From contig NZ_VIFV01000020.1 in assembly GCF_007004625.1 (NCBI RefSeq), positions 1 to 57,544 on the forward strand: a stretch of 57,544 nucleotides of DNA. Direction: 5' to 3'. Below the pieces are notes generated by a model. It did not search any database, was not told the DNA's origin, and saw only the letters and a program-made list of their open reading frames with translations. The stretch comes from Planococcus salinarum (GTDB lineage Bacteria > Bacillota > Bacilli > Bacillales_A > Planococcaceae). The stretch's first letter is position 1; the number at the start of each line of letters is the position of its first letter. Positions 49,544 to 57,544 of the stretch are shown in pieces. The position numbers were made by a program, and so were the translations under genes.

Positions 49544-50303
49544 AAAGCAACGCGTCATCGATATGTGCAAAGAATTGCGTCTCCCTGGTATCCGTGAGTT
49601 AGTCGAAGAAGACGAAGCGTTCGAAGAAGCGACAGCTGCAATTGACCTGTTACACAGCGTATTAACGAAGGAAAAGAATGACCGGTGGATCCGGTCAAAA
49701 TCCACACGAATCCGCCGTGCGAACTTTCCAGAGAAGAAGCTGCTCGAGGAAATTGACATAAGAGCGTTGCCCGCAGATGCGCAGCAAAAGCTGCCCAACT
49801 TACAGACGCTAGATTTCATCAAAGCTGGACAGAATGTGATTCTGACCGGTTCCCCTGGAACTGGCAAGAGCCATCTGGCGATTGGCTTAGGGGTAGAAGC
49901 CTGTTTAGCCGGTTACAAGGTCTATTTCGCGAGTGTTTCTTCCTTGATCAACCAATTGAAGGAAAGCCGGTCCGAAAGGACCTTACGCTCTTTCGAATTG
50001 CGATTTGAGAAGTACGACCTCGTCATCATTGATGAATTAGGCTACATCTCCTTCGATAAAGAAGGCGCCGAATTATTGTTTACGCATTTGTCGCTGCGTG
50101 CTGGTCGATCCTCGACCATTATCACGAGCAACCTGTCCTTTGCGAAATGGGAAGAAGTGTTCCATGATCCCATTTTGACCGCAGCATTGACGGATCGACT
50201 AACGCATAAATCGCATGTGGTAAACATGATCGGCCCCTCTTACCGGATGAGAGAAACGCAAAAATGGCTCGAAAGTAGCCATTCAGAAGTGGCTCAAAAT
50301 TAA
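49536..50303 (+). CDS. istB: IS21 helper ATPase IstB
   Basis: AAA+ ATPase related to DnaC and DnaA that remodels target DNA and regulates IstA. The 255-residue protein has Walker A TGSPGTGKSHLAIG, Walker B LVIIDELGYI and the sensor region SSTIITSNL. AAGGAG lies 9 nt before ATG 49536, within the istA 3' end, so the two are coupled. Confidence 0.95.
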   Translation: MDKKQRVIDMCKELRLPGIRELVEEDEAFEEATAAIDLLHSVLTKEKNDRWIRSKSTRIRRANFPEKKLLEEIDIRALPADAQQKLPNLQTLDFIKAGQNVILTGSPGTGKSHLAIGLGVEACLAGYKVYFASVSSLINQLKESRSERTLRSFELRFEKYDLVIIDELGYISFDKEGAELLFTHLSLRAGRSSTIITSNLSFAKWEEVFHDPILTAALTDRLTHKSHVVNMIGPSYRMRETQKWLESSHSEVAQN

Positions 50304-50329
50304 AGTGCGTTGTGGCTCAATTTTCAGTT

Positions 50330-51392
50330 GCGAAATACAATTGATAAAGAAGAGCTATCGACAGTCGCTGTTGAATCTCTACCAGCAGACTACTTAATGC
50401 AAAATGGAGATTTCGTGTTTGTTAGATCTAACGGGAATAAAGAACTTATTGGAAGAGTTCTATATGCAAAAAAAATTCATGGAAAAGTTACCCATTCTGG
50501 TTTTACTATAAGAGCAAGAAATCAAAGCAACGAAGTTTTAAGTGAGTATTGTGCAATTTTCTGTTCATCTTCCTTGGTCAAGCAACAATTTATGACCAAG
50601 GGTGGAGGTTCAAGTATAAGCAATTTAAATCAAAAATTGCTATCTGAAATAGAAATTCCTTTACCACCACTTAAGGAACAAAAAGAAATAATAGATATCC
50701 TCACCACTTGGGCCAAAGCAATAAATCTAAAAGAAACCCTGATTGAGCAGAAAAAAGACCAAAAAAAAGGACTCATGCAGAAATTGTTGGTGGGTGAAAT
50801 TAGAATGCCTGGATTTTACGAAGAATGGGATAATAAACTAATCGGTGATCTGATAATAGAGAGCAAAGAAGTTGCACATGAAGCTGATTTGAATAAGAAA
50901 ATTACAGTAAAACTAAATTTAAAAGGTATTGAAAAAAGAAGTTTCTCTGCAATAGAAAAAGAAGGAGCTACAACTCAGTATTTGAGAAAAGCAGGGCAAT
51001 TTATTTATGGAAAACAAAATCTCCATAAAGGTGCTTTAGGTTTAATTCCTGAAGAGTTAGATGGCTTTCAAACATCCACAGATATACCAGCTTTTGATTT
51101 TAGAGATGAAGTAAATCCTCTATGGTTTTATTATTATTTTGCTAGAGAAAATTACTACACAGATTTAGAGAAAATATCTACAGGGACTGGATCAAAAAGA
51201 ATTCAACCAAAAAATCTTTATAAGTTACCAATAAAAGTGCCTTCTCTTGCGGAGCAAGAAGCGATATCGAGATTATTATCTACCTTCGATAAAGAAATTA
51301 ACCTGCTAAAAAAAGAAAGTAAAGAATACCAAAAGCAACGAAAAGCTCTCATGCAAACCTTGTTAACAGGAAAGATTCGAGTAAAGGTCTAA
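50330..51392 (+). pseudogene. hsdS: hsdS 3' fragment (type I specificity subunit)
   Basis: Main part of the split S subunit. It holds the rest of TRD1 (LMQNGDFVFVRSNGNKELIG, ISNLNQKLLSEIEIPLPPLKEQ), a first conserved spacer helix ending LMQKLLVGEIRMPGF, TRD2 (about 50850-51250) and the second conserved repeat ALMQTLLTGKIRVKV. An ORF runs from TTG 50310 in the IS end, so a truncated protein lacking the first ~60 residues might be made. hsdR starts 43 nt later. Confidence 0.88.
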
Positions 51393-51435
51393 TCCCTTTG
51401 CTCTTTTCATATACTAACAAACCGGAGGTGGAAAA

Positions 51436-54400
51436 ATGGCGGGAGAAAATGTTTTTGACGAACAATATATCAGCCAAGGGCCCGCAATCGAAGTGCTGGC
51501 GGGCTTAGGCTACCAGAAGCTCAATTCGAACGAAGCTGAAGCGATGCGGGGCAATTTATATGAGGTTTTATTGAAAGCTGTGTTGGAGCGGAAGTTAAAA
51601 GAGTTGAATCGCTATGAATACAAGGGGAATACATATCAATTCAGTGAAACCAATATCCAGCAGGCAATGCGTGACTTGGACGAAGCATTGACAGACGGAT
51701 TGGTGAAAACAAATGAAAAGATATTTGAGACACTATTGTTAGGGCGAAGCTATACTGAGTTTTTGCCAGATGGCTCGAAAAAATCATTTACCATTCAGTT
51801 TATTGACTGGGAAGACATTGAAAATAATATTTTTCACGTAACGGAAGAATTTTCCGTTGAACGCCAAGACGGTAATGGGACAGTCCGACCGGATTTAGTG
51901 CTGTTTGTCAACGGTATCCCATTCGGAGTTATTGAATGCAAGAAAGCGTCGATTTCCATGCAGCAAGGAATCAGCCAGATGATACGCAATCAAGGGAAAG
52001 ATTATGCGCCGCAATTGTTTAAATATGTTCAAATCGTCATGGCGACCAATAAAAATGAGACGATGTACGCCACCTGTAATACACCCAAAAAATTCTGGTC
52101 GGTCTGGAAAGAAGAAAACGAAGATTGGCTTCAAGAGGGTTTGAATAAAACCGTTCAGGGCCGCTTGCCAACGATGCAAGACAAAAACATCGTTTCGCTG
52201 TTCCATCCGAAGCGAATGCTGGAATTGACTCAGTTCTTCACTTTATTTGATAAAGATCTAAAAAAAGTAACGCGCTACCAGCAATATTTTGCCATCAAAG
52301 AAATTCTGAAAACGATTGAAATCAGAGATGAAAAAGGCAATCGGACAAGCGGTGTCATTTGGCATACACAAGGATCGGGAAAAAGTTTGACGATGGTTAT
52401 GTTCGCCAAATACGTACTATCCAAATTGAATGATTTCAACCCGAAAGTAATCGTCGTAACCGACCGGGTTGACCTGGATAAACAGATCCATAACACATTC
52501 AACCATACCCGCCTTAAAGCGAGGCGAGCGACGAAAGGAAGCCATTTGGTTGAATTGATCAATGACGGCAATGTGGATATCGTGACGACACTCGTCCATA
52601 AATTCGATACAGCCTCTATTCTTCAAGAGCCGATTGAGTCAAAGGACATTTTTGTGTTGGTGGATGAGTCGCACCGGAGCCAGTACGGGGAACTCCATAT
52701 CAAAATGAAAAAAGTGTTTCCTAATGCGTGTTATCTTGGGTTTACAGGAACTCCGCTGATGAAAAAAGAAAAAAGTACGATGATTAAATTCGGAAAGCTG
52801 ATCCACACCTATACCATTGCGGACGGTGTAAAAGACAAAGCGATTGTTCCTCTTCTTTACGAAGGAAAAATGGTGGACCAGACAGTCAATCGAAAAGCGA
52901 TTGATAACCGGCTTGACATGATAACTCGTCATTTAACAGATGAGCATAAGCAAGAGGTCATGCAGAAGTGGAGTCTTTTTGAACGCATTGCCTCTTCTAA
53001 TCAGCGCATCAGTATGATTGCCTTTGATATAAATGAACATTTCCTAAATCATTACAAAACACAAGGAAGCCAATTCAAAGGAATGCTCGCGACTAACAGC
53101 AAAATTGAAGCAATCCGTTATCTAGAAGCATTTGAAGATCTGGAAGATTTGAACTGCGCGGTGGTAATTTCGCCGCCGGACCAGCGGGAAGGCCATGATT
53201 CTGTAGATGAAGAATCGAAAGATAAGATACAAGGCTTTTGGAAAAAGATGATGGCCCGGTACGGTACACCGGAAGTGTATGAAGACGCAATAAAAGAAGA
53301 ATTCATCCATGGTGATGAAATCGATGTGTTGATTGTGGTCGATAAACTGCTGACCGGCTTTGATGCGCCGCGTGCAACTGTTCTCTATGTCGATAAACCG
53401 ATGAAAGAGCATACGTTGCTGCAAGCCATTGCTCGTGTTAATCGATTATATGAAGGCAAGGATTATGGCTTGATTATCGATTATCGGGGATTGCTTGAGA
53501 AACTGGATTCGGCTTTGGAAATGTATTCCGGTGCAGGGCTTGAAAATTTCGACCCAACTGATTTGGAAGGGACAATGTATGATGTGATCAGCATCATTGG
53601 CCAACTTCGCCAACACCATTCCGATTTAGTGCAAATGTTCGGCTCTATCCGCAATAAAATCGATACGGAAGAGTATGAAGTATCACTGGAAGACGAGGAG
53701 CGCCGCAATGCTTTCTATGATGTGTTAAGCAAATTTGGCCGGAATCTGGGCATCGCTTTAGAATCAGAAAAAGTTTATAATGCGCTTTCTGAGGAAGAAT
53801 TGAAAACGTATAAAAAAGACTTGAGATTTTACCAGGAGCTCCGGAAAAATGTGAAACTCCGCTACTCGGATGCGATTGACCATAAAGAATATGAAGCAAA
53901 AATGCAGAAGCTAATGGATCACTATATCTCGGCTGAGGATGTTATTCGGATTACCAATCCGGTTGATATTCTTAATGAACAGGCATTTGAAGAAGAAATT
54001 GAACGGCTCGGTTCAAAGCGTGCAAAAGCGGATGCGATTCGGACTCGCTTAACAAAAAGCGTCAATACGAAATGGGATGAAAATCCGGCTTACTATAAGC
54101 GGTTTTCTGAGCGTATCCAGGAAGCGATTGCAGCGTATAAGGACAAGCGGATTTCTGAAGCTGAGTACTTGAACAAGATGAAAGAAATTGTAGAAGAGTA
54201 CCGGAGTGGGGAGCCTGTGGATGACTATCCCGAATTGATTAAGAAAAATGGTAATGCACAAGCTCTTTATGGTATAACAAAAGATATTTTACAAGCAGCC
54301 GAGTTTAGTGTCGATTATAATGCGCTAGGTGAACTTGCGCTAAAAACGGACGATATTATTAAAGATTACAAGAAACGTGATTGGCACAGCAATATTGATG

Positions 54401-54534
54401 TCCACAACCGAATTGCGCAGGATTTGGATGATATGTTCTTTGATTTTTCGAAAGAACTGGAATCTGATATTCCGTTAGAAGTCATTGATCATTTAATCGA
54501 GCAAATTAAAACGGTAGCTCTTAGACGTTACTAA
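51436..54534 (+). CDS. hsdR: Type I restriction endonuclease subunit HsdR
   Basis: ATP-driven translocase and nuclease of the type I complex. The 1032-residue protein has a PD-(D/E)xK nuclease domain (D153, E167, K169 in FGVIECKK), an SF2 motor with Walker A TQGSGKS at 311-317, DESH at 410-413, GFTGTPL, and QAIARVNRLYEGKDYG (motif VI), then a C-terminal helical domain that contacts HsdM. All key residues are present. CGGAGGTGG precedes the ATG. Confidence 0.96.
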   Translation: MAGENVFDEQYISQGPAIEVLAGLGYQKLNSNEAEAMRGNLYEVLLKAVLERKLKELNRYEYKGNTYQFSETNIQQAMRDLDEALTDGLVKTNEKIFETLLLGRSYTEFLPDGSKKSFTIQFIDWEDIENNIFHVTEEFSVERQDGNGTVRPDLVLFVNGIPFGVIECKKASISMQQGISQMIRNQGKDYAPQLFKYVQIVMATNKNETMYATCNTPKKFWSVWKEENEDWLQEGLNKTVQGRLPTMQDKNIVSLFHPKRMLELTQFFTLFDKDLKKVTRYQQYFAIKEILKTIEIRDEKGNRTSGVIWHTQGSGKSLTMVMFAKYVLSKLNDFNPKVIVVTDRVDLDKQIHNTFNHTRLKARRATKGSHLVELINDGNVDIVTTLVHKFDTASILQEPIESKDIFVLVDESHRSQYGELHIKMKKVFPNACYLGFTGTPLMKKEKSTMIKFGKLIHTYTIADGVKDKAIVPLLYEGKMVDQTVNRKAIDNRLDMITRHLTDEHKQEVMQKWSLFERIASSNQRISMIAFDINEHFLNHYKTQGSQFKGMLATNSKIEAIRYLEAFEDLEDLNCAVVISPPDQREGHDSVDEESKDKIQGFWKKMMARYGTPEVYEDAIKEEFIHGDEIDVLIVVDKLLTGFDAPRATVLYVDKPMKEHTLLQAIARVNRLYEGKDYGLIIDYRGLLEKLDSALEMYSGAGLENFDPTDLEGTMYDVISIIGQLRQHHSDLVQMFGSIRNKIDTEEYEVSLEDEERRNAFYDVLSKFGRNLGIALESEKVYNALSEEELKTYKKDLRFYQELRKNVKLRYSDAIDHKEYEAKMQKLMDHYISAEDVIRITNPVDILNEQAFEEEIERLGSKRAKADAIRTRLTKSVNTKWDENPAYYKRFSERIQEAIAAYKDKRISEAEYLNKMKEIVEEYRSGEPVDDYPELIKKNGNAQALYGITKDILQAAEFSVDYNALGELALKTDDIIKDYKKRDWHSNIDVHNRIAQDLDDMFFDFSKELESDIPLEVIDHLIEQIKTVALRRY

Positions 54535-54547
54535 GGACGTGAACAAC

Positions 54548-55273
54548 ATGGAGAAACATCAAGTCCCGTACGGTTCTAATTGGATTGAGTTTGAACTGGA
54601 AAGAAAAAACGTTAAAAATGTCAATCTCAATATCAAACCTGATATGCGAATAATGGTTTCGGCAAATGAAAAAGTGCCGCTTTCTTTTATCTACGACTTT
54701 GTTAAAGGAAAGGGCGCATGGATCACAAGACAGATCGGTCAATTTGAAACCGTTCAGCCGTATATGCAAAGTGAGCGGGAATATGTCAGCGGTGAATCGT
54801 TCAAATATCTCGGCAAGCAATATCGTCTAAAAGTGCAAGTAACAAGCGGAGAAGAATCAGTAAAGTACTTCCGAGGATTTATTTACCTGTTTGTCAAAAA
54901 CAAAGACGACCACAATCGAAAATCCGAACTAATGGAATTATGGTATCTAGATAAAGCGAAAAAAACTTTCGGTGAATTAGTAGAGAAACTTTATCCTCTT
55001 GTAAAAAAATACGGACTTGCAGAACCGACAGTGGAAATGCGGTCCATGAAAGCGCGGTGGGGCTCCGCATGGATTGAGGCAAATACAATTTCACTTAATA
55101 CAGAATTGATCAAAGCTCCGAAATTCTGTATTGAATATGTAATTCTGCACGAGTTAATTCACTTTATCTACAATGATCATAGTGAAAAATTTTACAATTT
55201 ACTTTGGACGCTAATGCCTGATTGGGAAAAGCGGAAGGAGATTTTGGATATGGAAATTGTAAGAGACTTGTAA
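54548..55273 (+). CDS. YgjP-type (M48/DUF45) zinc metallopeptidase
   Basis: 241-residue protein of the YgjP/DUF45 family. It has the zinc motif HELIHFIYNDHSEKFY (HExxH with a further His) and the upstream family segment MRSMKARWGSAWIEANTISLNTEL. AAGGA lies 10 nt before ATG 54548; GTG 54539 is an alternative. It follows hsdR by 13 nt, so it belongs to the operon. The family often neighbours hsdR; a role in complex turnover is possible but unproven. Confidence 0.88.
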   Translation: MEKHQVPYGSNWIEFELERKNVKNVNLNIKPDMRIMVSANEKVPLSFIYDFVKGKGAWITRQIGQFETVQPYMQSEREYVSGESFKYLGKQYRLKVQVTSGEESVKYFRGFIYLFVKNKDDHNRKSELMELWYLDKAKKTFGELVEKLYPLVKKYGLAEPTVEMRSMKARWGSAWIEANTISLNTELIKAPKFCIEYVILHELIHFIYNDHSEKFYNLLWTLMPDWEKRKEILDMEIVRDL

Positions 55274-55284
55274 GTAGTCGAGGA

Positions 55285-55320
55285 AATCACAATTGAAGCA
55301 TGATTGTGATTTTTTATTTT
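55285..55320 (+). terminator. Restriction operon terminator
   Basis: AATCACAAT / ATTGTGATT stem of 9 bp followed by a T-rich tail, 11 nt after the last stop codon. Confidence 0.85.
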
Positions 55321-55419
55321 AATTTATACTATATCTAATACGATAAAAGAACAATTTAACGTTGTAAAGGAGCATTCCTGTTAGAAGGATTTACGGGGGA
55401 TTGAAACAGAAAGAGCCCT

Positions 55420-55483
55420 CTTGGTATGATGTGGGGTGTCAATACACAGACGAATTGACCCCTAATTTGATACCAAGGAGGAC
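55420..55483 (+). promoter_or_regulatory. Hairpin sequestering the transposase ribosome-binding site
   Basis: CTTGGTAT (55420-55427) pairs with ATACCAAG (55470-55477); inside, GGGG-tg-TCAAT pairs with ATTGACCCC. The 3' arm runs into AAGGAGG, the transposase ribosome-binding site, so the fold would reduce translation from read-through transcripts. It could also be part of a guide (bridge) RNA. Confidence 0.55.
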
Positions 55484-55489
55484 TCCAAA

Positions 55490-56767
55490 ATGAATTCTAA
55501 ACTGAATGAAAAAATAAATCAAGTCATGAATACAACAATTGTTGTAGGAATGGACATCGCCAAGCGCAAGCATTATGCGACATTCGTCGATGATCGCGGA
55601 CGGCAGCTGGTGAAAGCCTTCCCTGTCCATCAATCGAAAGAAGGGTTTGATTTCTTCTACGAGCGCCTCGTAAGCGCAATGAAGGAATTCGGGAAGACCG
55701 ATGTGCTAGTCGGCATCGAACCGACCGGACATTACTGGCTCAATCTCTTCCATTTCCTTAACGATCACGGGATTCCGCTCGTCATGACGAATCCGATGCA
55801 CGTGAAACGCTCGAAAGAGCTGGACGACAATTTACAAACGAAAAACGACCAGAAAGATGCGCTGGTTATTGCACGCCTGGTAAAAGACGGGCGCTTCAGC
55901 TATCCGCGCGCCCTGGAAGGCATGGAAGCGGAATTGCGCGTCGGCGCCACGCTTCGTTCCCAGATGACCGAAGAATTTGGCGCCATCAAAAACAAGATGA
56001 TCCGGTGGCTGGACCGCTATTTTCCGGAGTTCGTCCAGGTCTTTCCCACATTCGGTAAGATGGCATTGGCAGCGCTTGAACGTACGCCGTTCCCCAGTGA
56101 CATCACCGGAAAAGAGGTGGAAGAACTGCTAGCCCTCTACCGGACGGTAGACGGAATGAAATCACCGCAACGACCGAAAGCGAAGCAGTTAATCGAACTT
56201 GCTTCTTCGTCCATTGGCATCACGGAAGGGAAAAAGATGGCACAACTTGAAATCGCCACGCTTCTCCGCCGGTATCGCCAACTGGAAAAAGAGCTGGATG
56301 AGCTGACGCTGGAACTCACTGCCATGATCCAGACGACGCCTGAATACGAATACCTTTCGACTGTGCCTGCCCTTGGGGATCCGACGATTATCGACCTGTT
56401 GTCTGAAATCGGCAGCTTCTCCCATTACAGTGATCCACGCCAACTCATCAAGCTAGCGGGACTCACCTTGCGGGAGAACTCCTCGGGCATGCACAAAGGC
56501 CAGAAACGCATCTCCAAACGCGGCAGACGGAAACTCAGAGCCCTGTTGTTCCGGGTGATGATGCCGATGATCCGCCACAACGAAGCGTTTAAGAAATTAC
56601 ATGAATACTATACAACGCGCACGCACAACCCCCTGCGGAAAAAACAATCCATTGTGGTGTTATGCGGAAAATTACTGAAAGTGCTCCACACGCTTTGTAC
56701 GAAAGAGATCCATTTTGACACGAAGCGCATGATGAACGACAGCCTGTGCCTCCAAGAGGCCGCTTAA
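55490..56767 (+). CDS. IS110-family transposase (DEDD)
   Basis: Site-specific DEDD recombinase that uses a serine as nucleophile; homologues are guided by an element-encoded bridge RNA. The 425-residue protein has the RuvC-like DEDD residues D22 (VGMDIAKRKH), E77 (VGIEPTGHYW), D120 and D123 (NDQKDALVIARL). Its C-terminal transposase-20 domain runs from STVPALGDPTI to GRRKLRALLFRVM. It is intact. AAGGAGG precedes the ATG. Confidence 0.95.
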   Translation: MNSKLNEKINQVMNTTIVVGMDIAKRKHYATFVDDRGRQLVKAFPVHQSKEGFDFFYERLVSAMKEFGKTDVLVGIEPTGHYWLNLFHFLNDHGIPLVMTNPMHVKRSKELDDNLQTKNDQKDALVIARLVKDGRFSYPRALEGMEAELRVGATLRSQMTEEFGAIKNKMIRWLDRYFPEFVQVFPTFGKMALAALERTPFPSDITGKEVEELLALYRTVDGMKSPQRPKAKQLIELASSSIGITEGKKMAQLEIATLLRRYRQLEKELDELTLELTAMIQTTPEYEYLSTVPALGDPTIIDLLSEIGSFSHYSDPRQLIKLAGLTLRENSSGMHKGQKRISKRGRRKLRALLFRVMMPMIRHNEAFKKLHEYYTTRTHNPLRKKQSIVVLCGKLLKVLHTLCTKEIHFDTKRMMNDSLCLQEAA

Positions 56768-56904
56768 GAAGTCTGCATTTCACGCGAGATCGACGACATG
56801 AGAATGACACGGAGAAGCCGGCACCATTTTATCCATCCGACCACCGAGTCCCTAAAGGAGCTTCGCTGGCCTCTGCCTTATGAATAGACCGAACGAAGGA
56901 ATGT

Positions 56905-57116
56905 AGGCACTTGATGCCAAGAGACATGGGAGGGTGCGTCATCATAAGCGACGCAGAGATCCAATGTGCATGACATAGCGGATTAGAACCAATAACTGGA
57001 ATTGGTTCCAGCGGAGCGTATTCTTTCATTACCAGAGATTCACAGGTTTTAAAATAAATGGTTTCAACAGGGCCAAAAAAATATTTTTTGGCACCCTGAA
57101 AACGGTGCAAACCGTT
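56905..57116 (+). ncRNA. Structured IS110 right flank, candidate bridge RNA
   Basis: Non-coding region after the transposase with several hairpins: GGCACTTGATGCC near 56909-56921, GAACCAAT-aactgga-ATTGGTTC (56986-57008), GCCAAAAAA-ata-TTTTTTGGC (57072-57092) and AACGGT-gcaa-ACCGTT (57101-57116). In the IS1111 branch the guide RNA is encoded at the right end, so this is the best candidate. Loop-to-target pairing was not worked out. 56768-56904 has no gene. Confidence 0.4.
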
Positions 57117-57141
57117 GATACATCAATATTTATAGAGGGAG

Positions 57142-57544
57142 GATATGACATCGGCTATACGACGGTTCGGAATTTCATCAATACCGAGGAGAGACGGACA
57201 AAAGAGGTCTATATTCGCCAACGCTATTCAGCTGCCTGGGAAGTGGAATTTGATTGGGGAGAAGTAAAACTGGTAATTGACGGGAAACAGAAATCTTATT
57301 CCCTGGCGGTCTTCACCTTGGCTTACAGCAATTATCGATTTGCGCTGCTTTATGAATCCGAGACGATGATCTGTGTACAGGATGCGCACACCAAATTGAT
57401 TGACCACTTAGGTTTCGTTCCATCTGTATTCACTTACGACAATATGCGAACCGTGGTGAAATCGTTTGTCGGAACGGACCGGAAGATTACGGACGGCATG
57501 ATTAACCTCTCCAATTACTATGAATTCCGGATCCGGCTCTGCGA
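57142..57544 (+). pseudogene. istA: 5'-truncated second copy of istA, runs off the window
   Basis: Corresponds to IstA codons 115-249 of the intact copy and ends at the window edge. The reading frame is open, and the many differences from the first copy are mostly third-position changes, so this is a separate IS21 copy, not a recent duplicate. Its upstream part is missing: the IS110 right end abuts it, and no istA 5' part lies left of IS110, so a deletion accompanied or followed the IS110 insertion. Confidence 0.9.

Larger units (their letters stand above)
47898..50329 (+). mobile_element. IS21-family insertion sequence, intact
   Basis: About 2.4 kb with istA and istB. Ends are imperfect inverted repeats: AACTTAAAACTGAGCCAC at the left and, read inwards, AACTGAAAATTGAGCCAC at the right. 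A second internal repeat TGAGCCACTTCTG occurs at both ends (47932-47944 and 50284-50296, inverted), the multiple terminal repeats typical of IS21. No clear target duplication was found, so exact borders are uncertain by a few bases; TGAGCCAC...GTGGCTCA at 47908-50319 is the tightest TG...CA form. Confidence 0.9.
55380..57141 (+). mobile_element. IS110-family insertion sequence
   Basis: One transposase gene flanked by a short structured left region and a long (about 370 nt) structured right region. A long non-coding 3' flank is typical of the IS1111 branch. The right border is set near 57141, where sequence identical to internal istA begins. The left border is an estimate, placed between the restriction operon terminator and the hairpin at 55420. 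Confidence 0.8.

Noticed and set aside
47898-50329. Target-site duplication flanking the IS21 copy
   Set aside because: No matching 4-8 bp direct repeat was found at any reasonable border; only a shared TT is visible.

Overview
The window is the replication-origin region of a low-to-moderate G+C Bacillota chromosome. Gene order (gyrA-gyrB-recF-yaaA-dnaN-dnaA on the minus strand; rpmH-rnpA-yidC-jag-mnmE-mnmG-rsmG-noc-soj-spo0J on the plus strand) and the DnaA-box layout match Bacillus-type oriC. The walRKHIJ-htrA block, the lack of sporulation genes such as yyaC next to spo0J, and the family of dispersed intergenic repeats point to a non-sporulating Planococcus-like member of the Planococcaceae; the genus is an inference. 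Replication appears to start between dnaA and dnaN and run both ways. Every gene is co-directional with its fork except one DUF3267 membrane protein gene.

Layout. 1-66 is the 5' end of a 16S rRNA gene whose promoter lies at 321-349. 486-9325 holds the replication and gyrase cluster, with oriC halves flanking dnaA. 9807-16045 is rpmH, rnpA, yidC, jag, mnmE and mnmG. 16332-19752 is rsmG and the nucleoid occlusion and partition genes, with two parS sites. 19861-23419 holds DUF554, mscS, DUF951, ychF and a gamma-glutamylcyclotransferase-like gene. 24617-32483 is rpsF-ssb-rpsR, a frameshifted yybS, gdpP, rplI, dnaC and purA. 33160-42248 is an M23 peptidase, the WalRK envelope-stress regulon controller with its accessory genes, and htrA. 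42631-44174 is a DinB-like protein, a small CxxH/CxxC protein and rlmH, set among a cluster of DnaA boxes.

Directly after rlmH (44175 to the window end) the genome becomes accessory: a type I restriction-modification locus with its own consensus promoter (half-size S subunit, hsdM, a RhuM-family gene, an hsdS split by an IS21 element, hsdR, a YgjP-type metallopeptidase), then an IS110-family element with structured flanks, then a 5'-truncated second copy of the IS21 istA gene. rlmH is the classical SCC attachment gene in staphylococci, so this is a plausible integration hot spot.

The least explained structure is a set of intergenic repeats. Type A units (about 120 bp) sit just after stop codons, in the direction of transcription and usually before a Rho-independent terminator. 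Their two arms differ between copies but stay complementary, so structure is conserved more than sequence. Type B units are larger, modular and palindromic, with an inner hairpin that differs in sequence from copy to copy.
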